From the IMG/VR virus record IMGVR_UViG_3300010148_000087, positions 1 through 27,940 of that record: a stretch of 27,940 nt of DNA, one strand, 5' to 3'. The stretch is from a virus. Positions 1 through 6,700 of the stretch are shown in pieces. A model generated the notes under the pieces. The model worked only from the letters and a program-made list of their open reading frames with translations, was not told the origin of the DNA and did not search any database. Both the position numbers and the translations under genes were made by a program. The stretch's first letter is position 1; every line of letters starts with the position of its first letter.

Positions 1-224
1 TCAGCACCTTGATCTTTTGTGTTTTGCTTTTTATCTTTTGCTTCTTCTTTCGTCATAGCTCCTCCGCCTCCTTTAATCAAATCACTTGTTGACCCCATCA
101 TATCTTGTTGAGATGGTGATTTATCGTCATATTTAAAAGGAGAATTACCACCGTCTTGCATATACGTTCTGCGTCTGCCGCAGCTCGTTACAGGAAAAGG
201 GTTATTTTTTTGTTTATAAGCCAT
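1..224 (-). CDS. Hypothetical phage protein, N-terminal part (runs off window)
   Basis: This reading frame starts with ATG at 224 and stays open for 74 codons to the window edge, so the C-terminus is missing. It begins MAYKQKNNPFPVTSCGRRR, continues with a Gly/Asp-rich stretch (MQDGGNSPF), and then has a charged Lys/Glu-rich region after a run of four glycines. There is no signal peptide, membrane segment or recognisable catalytic motif in the visible part. Its ATG shares one base with the stop codon of the upstream M15 peptidase gene (TAATG), which indicates translational coupling and supports this start. The MAYKQK-type opening followed by Pro/Gly-rich, disordered-looking sequence is one I associate with small conserved proteins in marine phage contigs, but I cannot assign a function. 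Confidence 0.7.
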   Translation of the reverse strand, partial: MAYKQKNNPFPVTSCGRRRTYMQDGGNSPFKYDDKSPSQQDMMGSTSDLIKGGGGAMTKEEAKDKKQNTKDQGA

Positions 225-685
225 TATATTACTTTATATTTTGTTTTACCATTTGATTTGTACGCCTCTAAACATCTGTTTCTATTATCTTCGTCGTTTA
301 CATAACTTACGTGTAACCAGTTTGGGTTTTTGTCTGTACCAAACTCCCATATTAACTGATCAAAGTTTAAGTTATCTTTTATCCAATAATACATGTCGGC
401 GTTAGACATGTGTCCAAATGTGTCGTCAATATCCATTGCTTGACCAGCCATGTGCTGTGATTTTTTAGCACCACCTATAGCTTTGTTAAGTTCTGGTCCA
501 CGATAAAACGAATTTATCTTTATAGGAGCTCCTACGTGAGCTCTAAGGGGTTCAAATATTTTTTCAGCCGTAACTTTCATTGTGGCTAAATGCTCTTCAG
601 TAGGCGTGTTATCTATACCGCGTCTATCTGCAGTTCTGCTATACATACCTTCGCGATAACTTACGTGTTTACTTATTCTTTCCAT
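224..685 (-). CDS. M15-family peptidase (VanY/D-Ala-D-Ala carboxypeptidase-like), probable endolysin
   Basis: This is probably the phage peptidoglycan hydrolase, a zinc peptidase of the M15 family that cleaves peptide cross-links in the cell wall. Of 153 residues, the family signature is visible as SQH at 76-78 followed by MDID ending the SxHxxGxAxD block (H78 and D85 as zinc ligands), and the third ligand is H125 in NWLHVS. R62 in FYRGPELN fits the conserved Arg of the family. It has no signal peptide, so access to the wall would need a holin or lysis. The gene overlaps the PAP2 gene by 17 bases upstream and shares one base with the next gene. An M15 domain could instead belong to a virion-associated wall enzyme used at entry. 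Its place at the end of the cassette with membrane proteins favours lysis. Confidence 0.88.
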   Translation of the reverse strand: MERISKHVSYREGMYSRTADRRGIDNTPTEEHLATMKVTAEKIFEPLRAHVGAPIKINSFYRGPELNKAIGGAKKSQHMAGQAMDIDDTFGHMSNADMYYWIKDNLNFDQLIWEFGTDKNPNWLHVSYVNDEDNRNRCLEAYKSNGKTKYKVI

Positions 686-1232
686 CTATTTTATCTTTTA
701 CATGTTTAAACATATCTTCTCCTATTTTTTCGCCAAGATCTGAGTCTGATTTAAAATGTGCCCTAGCTATACGCCTGCTCATAGATATGTCTTTTCCTTC
801 TTTTTCAAACTCAGCCTTATGTTCTGGGTACATTTTACCTAGAATTTTACCTATTAATACACCTTGAACAGAGTGGCCAGAAGGGTATGATGGTGTTTTC
901 ATAGAATTCATTGCTATGTCTTTTAGCTTTATATCAAAATTAGGGGCTAAATGTTTTGGTCTTGGTCTTCCAAAGTGATTTTTTAATTTTAAAATTTTTT
1001 CAGCACTTTGTTTTACTATATTTGAAATTAGTTCTGCAGGAAAATCTAGGTTTAATTTTTCAGCTAGTTTTTTAAAAGACTTTTCTTGATCGTCTTTATC
1101 CTTTACAAACTTAGGATCCTGTCTTAAACCTTTTATTTCTCTTAACTCTTTAAGTGTTGTTAAAGAATCATTTGCAGGAGGAGACATTTTTTTGTAAACG
1201 TCTATATTAAATCCTTCTAACATATTTTTCAT
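669..1232 (-). CDS. PAP2-superfamily phosphatase (class A acid phosphatase-like), soluble
   Basis: All three motifs of the PAP2/class A acid phosphatase fold are intact. They are K82-x6-R89-P90, P117-S-G-H120, and S152-R153-x5-H159-x3-D163. H159 is the expected phosphohistidine nucleophile and H120 the acid/base residue. The family removes phosphate from lipids (phosphatidate, undecaprenyl pyrophosphate) or from small phosphomonoesters. At 187 residues it is short, and the N-terminal 70 residues are charged. I see no signal peptide and no convincing transmembrane helices, so it looks cytosolic unless released by lysis, whereas most bacterial relatives are membrane or periplasmic enzymes. The start codon overlaps the stop of the upstream membrane gene (ATGA) and the 3' end overlaps the M15 gene. 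The substrate is unknown. Family assignment is firm; a lysis or envelope role is inferred from position only. Confidence 0.87.
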   Translation of the reverse strand: MKNMLEGFNIDVYKKMSPPANDSLTTLKELREIKGLRQDPKFVKDKDDQEKSFKKLAEKLNLDFPAELISNIVKQSAEKILKLKNHFGRPRPKHLAPNFDIKLKDIAMNSMKTPSYPSGHSVQGVLIGKILGKMYPEHKAEFEKEGKDISMSRRIARAHFKSDSDLGEKIGEDMFKHVKDKIDGKNK

Positions 1233-1579
1233 CTTCTTCTTCTTTTACACTTTTTTCTAAATAAATCATCTATTTCTATAACAAGGCCAACTGTTATTGC
1301 GCCATACATACTAGCAGCAATATCTTGACCATCACCATGACCTTTGTCTATAAAAACTTCTTTAAAAGTTGCCACAGCCAAAGTAGTAGCCATAGAGTAT
1401 ATTATAGCTTTCTCTTTACTTCTAGTTCTTTCGAATATAAGATCGTGAGATATACTAGTTATAGCTACACCAGCTAAGTAGTGCATAGCTTTATCTTCTT
1501 GCACTTCCCAACCATACAAGTCTAACTGAGCTAGACAGATACTTGGTAGTAACAGTAATAAAGCTATAATTTTTTTCAT
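1229..1579 (-). CDS. Secreted/membrane protein resembling YfiM (DUF2279), lysis-cassette member
   Basis: The 116-residue protein opens with MKKIIALLLLLPSICLAQ, a Sec signal peptide or N-terminal anchor. A likely cleavage site is A17|Q18, with Gln at +1 as in Bacteroidetes exported proteins. The rest has D29-K-x2-H33, K73-E74, D86 and small-residue-rich hydrophobic stretches around 33-47, 58-72 and 86-102, and ends in a basic tail (KKCKRRRR). The DKxxH, KE and DxxA...GA pattern resembles the YfiM/DUF2279 family of small envelope proteins. The hydrophobic segments and basic tail would also suit a holin-like role. The ATG shares one base with the upstream stop (TAATG) and the stop overlaps the PAP2 start (ATGA). 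The family call is tentative. Confidence 0.72.
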   Translation of the reverse strand: MKKIIALLLLLPSICLAQLDLYGWEVQEDKAMHYLAGVAITSISHDLIFERTRSKEKAIIYSMATTLAVATFKEVFIDKGHGDGQDIAASMYGAITVGLVIEIDDLFRKKCKRRRR

Positions 1580-1809
1580 TATTTCTTTTTTCTACCTTTT
1601 CTAGCATTACCTTTTATAGCGTCGTCTATATCACCAAGTTGATTACCAACTTCTTTTATAGCATCCGCTACATCAGCTAATTCTTGAGCTGTAAGCTTAT
1701 ATCTTTTTTTAATCTCTTGTACTGTAGCTATAGCTTTTTCATCTATAGTGGTTTTACTCCATAAAGCTTTCCACATATCTTTCCAGTACTGTTTAGTTAA
1801 TTTCCACAT
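1579..1809 (-). CDS. Small basic hypothetical protein with helical pattern
   Basis: This 76-residue protein is not recognised. Its N-terminus is Trp-rich and basic (MWKLTKQYWKDMWKALW), consistent with an amphipathic helix that could lie on a membrane. A middle heptad-like helix follows (residues about 23-65), with a basic end KGNARKGRKKK. There is no signal peptide or enzyme motif. It is separated by three bases from the upstream thioredoxin-like gene and overlaps the next start by one base. That makes it part of the coupled envelope cassette despite its size. A peripheral membrane helper is possible but unproven. Confidence 0.75.
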   Translation of the reverse strand: MWKLTKQYWKDMWKALWSKTTIDEKAIATVQEIKKRYKLTAQELADVADAIKEVGNQLGDIDDAIKGNARKGRKKK

Positions 1810-1812
1810 AAT

Positions 1813-2223
1813 TTAAAATTTGTTTGCGTTGTTTATTTCGTTTATTGACTCTTGTATTTCAACTAAATCAGTTGGTAGCAGCAGGTCTAAACCAGCTTTA
1901 AATACAACTTCTTTAATTCCATCTTTAAATATTATAAGAGTAGGAGCCATTCTAACTCTATATTTCTTTTTAGCTAAAGGAGCTTCAGCTATATCAACCC
2001 TATAGTATGTAGCGTCTTTTACTTTTTCCCACTCTGAAAAACAGTTTTCTTTATTAAACTCTGCCCAAAACTCAATTAAAACTGGCTTGTTATCTTCGTC
2101 GCCAAAAGCAGACTTACCGCTTATAGCTTTTTCAAAATCAGAATCAGTTAACCAGTATTCTTCTGGAACATCAACTTGACCAAATGATAAAAATGGTATT
2201 AAAAGTAAAATTAAGTATTTCAT
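1813..2223 (-). CDS. Secreted thioredoxin-fold protein lacking the CxxC active site
   Basis: The 136-residue protein begins with a Sec signal peptide, MKYLILLLIPFLSFGQ, with likely cleavage at G15|Q16. The mature part has a thioredoxin-fold core. The beta strand PVLIEFWAEF (residues 47-56) matches the family's strand before the active site, and MAPTLIIFKDG (92-102) matches the cis-Pro loop and following strand, with P94 as cis-Pro. The active site is altered: an ungapped alignment of WAEFNKENC to WAEWCGPCK puts Asn57 and Asn60 where the two redox cysteines should be, leaving one offset Cys61. Disulfide exchange in the usual way is therefore unlikely, and a binding or chaperone-like role in the periplasm is more plausible. 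It shares one base with the upstream gene (TAATG). The fold call is good; function is unknown. Confidence 0.82.
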   Translation of the reverse strand: MKYLILLLIPFLSFGQVDVPEEYWLTDSDFEKAISGKSAFGDEDNKPVLIEFWAEFNKENCFSEWEKVKDATYYRVDIAEAPLAKKKYRVRMAPTLIIFKDGIKEVVFKAGLDLLLPTDLVEIQESINEINNANKF

Positions 2224-2510
2224 TATCTATTTTTTTGTATTTCGTAAAGTCTTTGATCTATCTTATCTATAGTTTCTTTTATTTCTTCTACATCATCTTG
2301 AGTGTCCATAATTGTTTGACGAATTAATTCATCTTTTAAATCATATTCAACTCTATCAATTACAGGTTTAGGCATTTCCATTGCAAGAGCTATATCTGCT
2401 TGCATTATAAAATACATACTAGCTAGTGAAACTACTCCACCTATTATTAATCCTATTGTTTTTAAATCTAGAGTTATCTTTGTGTTCTCTCCTATTTGTG
2501 GTGCTGCCAT
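2223..2510 (-). CDS. One-pass membrane protein with coiled-coil tail (holin/spanin-like candidate)
   Basis: This is a 95-residue protein with one clear transmembrane helix at about residues 19-37 (IGLIIGGVVSLASMYFIM). Acidic and charged sequence follows, and a C-terminal heptad-rich coiled coil (about 65-93, containing VEEIKETIDKIDQRL). The short N-terminus (MAAPQIGENTK) is polar and has no signal cleavage site. This topology suits small phage lysis proteins such as holins or inner-membrane spanin subunits, and its neighbours include a peptidoglycan peptidase. It has neither the paired outer-membrane lipoprotein of a two-component spanin nor several helices like class I holins, so a specific name is not justified. 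There are two bases between it and the upstream gene, and its stop overlaps the next start. Confidence 0.8.
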   Translation of the reverse strand: MAAPQIGENTKITLDLKTIGLIIGGVVSLASMYFIMQADIALAMEMPKPVIDRVEYDLKDELIRQTIMDTQDDVEEIKETIDKIDQRLYEIQKNR

Positions 2511-2512
2511 GA

Positions 2513-3748
2513 TTATCTAAGTGTAAGGTTAATTCCAAATGTTGTTATAAAAAACTCTGAGTCCCACATCTTAGTATACTCACCTTCAGCAAATACACCT
2601 ATTGATTTACTAAGCTTCCAGCCAATGTTAGCGCCAGCTTGGTAATCCCACCATTGCTCGCCCTTTGCGGCGTCAGCTAAACCATATTGATCCCAGCTGT
2701 TTCTATATAAATATGATAATGGTATTCTACCTTTGTCATCTTCATCACCCATAACATATTTATGATAAGGTAAAAATGCAGATCCGTATACATGGGCCCA
2801 AAACTTAGACTTGTAATGGTACCAGTCAAAACCTACAACCGGACTTACTAAGCCAAAAGTTCCTGTGTTACCTAAAATATCGTTATTATATCGTGATATT
2901 AATTGTTTATAAGGACCATCTCTAAACTGAGGATCAGATGAAGCTACTATTTGTCCTTCTGGGTTCCACCAAAAATAACCACCAACGTTTTCTTCTTCAC
3001 CAGTTATAGGGTTATAAATTTCAGTAGTGTAATAAGCGTCTTGATAACCATACTCATAAGCTAGTTCATACCAGTAATTTTCTTGATTACCATTAGCGTC
3101 TAAAGCACTAACCCATATTTCATAAGGATTAACACCATAAACTCTTTCATGTGTTCTAAATGCTGCACCAGCAGATATACTAAACTTTTTACCAATGGGT
3201 AATCTAGCTCTTACGTCTACAGCATTGTAATTAAAATCAAAAGCACCTTGGTATCTTGATTCTAATTTTACAATGTGGTATTTACCTGTGTGTCTTAAAA
3301 AATATCTTTGATTATTCCACTCTTCACCTCTACGTCTTTCTTTTTCAAAATGAAATAAATATTCCCAACCTTTTACAGCGGATGTAGGCGCTATTAAAGC
3401 ATTTTGTCTTTCTACGTTTTGATCACCAGTCCAAAAATTACCTGGTTTTCTTTCATAATCAAATCTACCTAATTTACGTATACCAAAACCTATTCTATAA
3501 TCAGATGGAAAATACTCTGTAACATCAACAACTTGAGGTACATCGTACAAACCAGCACCGTCAGGTTGTCTTATTAAGTATTTTTTATCAGAAGACTCAT
3601 ACGCAGCTCTATAATCTCCAGCAGCATATACTGTAGCATATTTAAAAAAGTCTTCATAAAAACCTTTAAAAAAGTTTTTCTTTTCTTTTTCTTGCGCGTT
3701 TATAACAAACGTTAGCAGAGTTAAAATAGTAATCAGTATTTTTTTCAT
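2513..3748 (-). CDS. Predicted outer-membrane beta-barrel protein with Sec signal peptide
   Basis: The 411-residue protein starts with a classic signal peptide (MKKILITILTLLTFVINAQ, likely cleavage A18|Q19). It is then rich in Tyr, Phe, Trp and Gly with many alternating polar/hydrophobic strands and aromatic pairs such as YFWWNP, VGFDWYHY and QWWDYQAG. The C-terminus (SIGVFAEGEYTKMW, then FFITTFGINLTLR) reads like two closing barrel strands joined by a short loop, although the last residue is Arg rather than the usual Phe. Tailed phages seldom carry such exported proteins. Known phage examples act on the host surface, for example by masking receptors or excluding other phages. No virion role is indicated because virion proteins are not Sec-exported. 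One base separates it from the upstream giant gene. The barrel prediction is by eye; the precise family is not recognised. Confidence 0.8.
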   Translation of the reverse strand: MKKILITILTLLTFVINAQEKEKKNFFKGFYEDFFKYATVYAAGDYRAAYESSDKKYLIRQPDGAGLYDVPQVVDVTEYFPSDYRIGFGIRKLGRFDYERKPGNFWTGDQNVERQNALIAPTSAVKGWEYLFHFEKERRRGEEWNNQRYFLRHTGKYHIVKLESRYQGAFDFNYNAVDVRARLPIGKKFSISAGAAFRTHERVYGVNPYEIWVSALDANGNQENYWYELAYEYGYQDAYYTTEIYNPITGEEENVGGYFWWNPEGQIVASSDPQFRDGPYKQLISRYNNDILGNTGTFGLVSPVVGFDWYHYKSKFWAHVYGSAFLPYHKYVMGDEDDKGRIPLSYLYRNSWDQYGLADAAKGEQWWDYQAGANIGWKLSKSIGVFAEGEYTKMWDSEFFITTFGINLTLR

Positions 3749-3749
3749 G

Positions 3750-6700
3750 TTAATTGTTTTGGTAGTATTTTTTTCTTATAGCATCTCTTCTAGCTTTTTG
3801 AGAAGCTGATATTTTTTTCTTTCTCTTTTTTCTCTTTTTTAACTTTTTCTTTAAACCTTCAAGTTCAGGATCTATTTCAGCATCAACATCCCAAGAGTTC
3901 CAACCTAAGAGCATAGCTAGTCTTTGCCAGCTTTCATTTCTACTATTAGCGGCACCTCTTAAGTTGTTGTATTTATTAACAACTCTATCTAAAGGTATGT
4001 TTGTAATTGCTGAAATTACGTTTCCACCTGTTTGTAATATAGGATTATCTAAACTAAACCCTTTATATGATATTACATCTTTATTAAACTTGTACGTTTG
4101 TATACCAGAATATAATTTTCTTAATTTAGAACCAATAGGTGGCGATAAGTTTGCAGCTTCTATTACCGTGTAAGCGTGATCAGCGTTCCAACCTTTTTCT
4201 TCTTGCTCCATGAATTTTAATATCATGTTTTTAATAGTAGAAAGACCAGCACCAAATATACCAGAACCTCTAAGTATAGAGTCTGTCATAGTGTTTGCTA
4301 TTCTAGCTTTTTTCTTACCATACTTGTCTTCGTCATCGTCATCGTCAAATAACATCGCAAATAAAGCTGATTGCATAGAAGCAAATATAAGGTTTTGTAT
4401 TGCCCCGTAGTAAACTATTTTAGATAAATTAGTCTTAACATCACCTCTGCCATTTATTAAATCAAGAAAAGCTTTCTTTATTAATCTAGTATACTGCATA
4501 GGTGTATTTTGAAAAGCTAGTATTAATCTACCTAAAGGACCAGCTTGCTGTTGGCTAATCATATCAGGCCTTGAAGACTGTTGAGATACTTCAGTAGTTT
4601 CTTGAAAATCTTTAAAAGCTTGGTCTAAAGCTTGCTGTTGTGTCATACCTTCTTTTAGGTATGTGTTTATTCTGTTTCTATAAAAAGCAGCACCACCTAC
4701 AGATATTGCAAAGCTATCTGCTATTTGTGTTGGTGTAAAACCTATTCTAAGCAAATAATTTAATATAGCTTGAGGTTTGTTTCTAGCGCCGCTCATTGCT
4801 TCAGCTATTTCAGATTCGTTTACGTCTCTACCAATACCAGATCTTCTTTGCTTTAGCATGTCTGAATTAAATAACGTAACAAAATCTTTTGCAAACTGCT
4901 TGGTGTTTAATATAGCTTTGGCAAAATTTAAAGGATTATTATCACTCCAGTTTATAAAGTTAACAAAAGATATAGTCTGTAATATAGCCGATCTCATGTT
5001 AAAAAACATTATAGCACCTACACTATTATTCACCCAATTTGAGAAAGAATTAACTAATCTGTTCTTACCAAAGTTCCTATTTGTGCCATTTTCCATGCGG
5101 TAGAGCATATCTTCTAGTGCTTCTCTAAAATTACTACCGTATAAAGCCTCTATTTTATTTAAGTTTTCTTTGCTAAATATAACTTCTTTGTTTGCTATCC
5201 ACTCTGATAAAAACTCTTTTCTACCTACTTTATCTGTTATATCTTTTATATCTGTTGCTAAGTTACCTACTAGCCAGTTTTCTCCAGGAGCAGGAAAACC
5301 TCTTTCTGAAGTCATTAGTTCTATAGCTTCAGCAAATTGTTTTAGCTCTTTGTCGTTTTCAACAATATCTGTTAATCTTTTTACGTCTGTTTTAGATAAA
5401 CCAGGAATTGTTATACCAGCTTTAGTCCATATATAAACTCTAACAGCCGTGCTGTAAGTAAAGTTATTGTAAGGTGTTATTTTAGATAATTTTTTAGCAG
5501 CTTCAGGATATGCTTTTTTAAGTGCTCTAAAGTTGTTTGCTAAAGCTTGTTTTGTTCTATTTAATTCGTCCATTGCTCTAGCAAATGGCTTTACAAGAGC
5601 TTTGTTAAAAAATTCCATTTGAGCTTCACCAACTTTACCTTTTCCTAAAAAGCTATATATTAAACCTACAAAATCTTCTGCAGATGGTGGTAAGAAAAAT
5701 TTCCACTTACCAATGTCTTTGCCTCTAGATCTAGCCGCTGCGTCAGAAAATCTTTTTTCAGACTTAACACCTTTTGTTTGCTCTAGTATATCGTTAAACT
5801 GCTCTCCCATTGTTCTAGCAAACTGTAGTTTAGCCTGTTGAACTTCTCTTTTAACATCTATTACATCTAAAACATCTTGAACGGCTTTTACATTTTTATA
5901 AGCATCATCAGCAAAATAAAAATTATTATAACCTTCAGCAGCTTTGCTTATTATCCAATCAGACTTAGCCGATGGTCTACCATCTGCTAAACCTGTTATA
6001 TTTTCTATAGGTATAGTAAGACCTAATCCTTTTAAGAAAGCGTGTATTGCTATTGCGGCTTCTTGCGGTCTTGCTGTTAATATAAAAATATCTTTACTTG
6101 TAAACTTGTCTTGTCGTCTCATAGCCAAGTCAAATAAAGGACCTTTTTTACCTTCTACAACTTTATTAAACTCGCTGAAATCAAATGTAGCGCCAGCAGC
6201 TTCAAGATCTGCAGACTGTAAAGCAAACTCTGTAGCGTTTATTTTACCTTGAGTTCCATCTGGAAGAGTATAACCAACCTTACTATTTGATCTAGCTATA
6301 GTGTCATCAAAATCAAATACACTAATACCTTTTTCAGGCGCAAAAGGATTTCTAGCTACTTGTATTGCTTTGTTTAATATAGTTTGTTTTTCTAAGTTTG
6401 TTCTAGAAAACTGTAGATTAGACATTTTAGCATGGTTCTCACCATATTTAGTTTCATCTGTTAAAGATTCTATAGCAAACATGTTGTTCATACCAAGAGT
6501 TAAGCCGTCAAAATACCTTAACGTTTCGTGCATAGACTCGTTCCAGTAAGCTGGCATTACTTTTTGCCTTTGTATGTTTATGTTATTATCCATTATCTCT
6601 GGAACTATAGCTACTTTATACCTGTCTTTCAAAGCATTTAAATCTATAGGAGCATTATAAAAATGCTGGGTAAGCTTTAAAACTATATACTCTGTAGGTA

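Noticed and set aside
4330-4350. Asp-rich run in the giant protein as an EF-hand or calcium-binding site
   Set aside because: The residues are a simple acidic run (DDDDDED) after a hydrophobic segment; the spaced ligand pattern of an EF-hand loop is absent.
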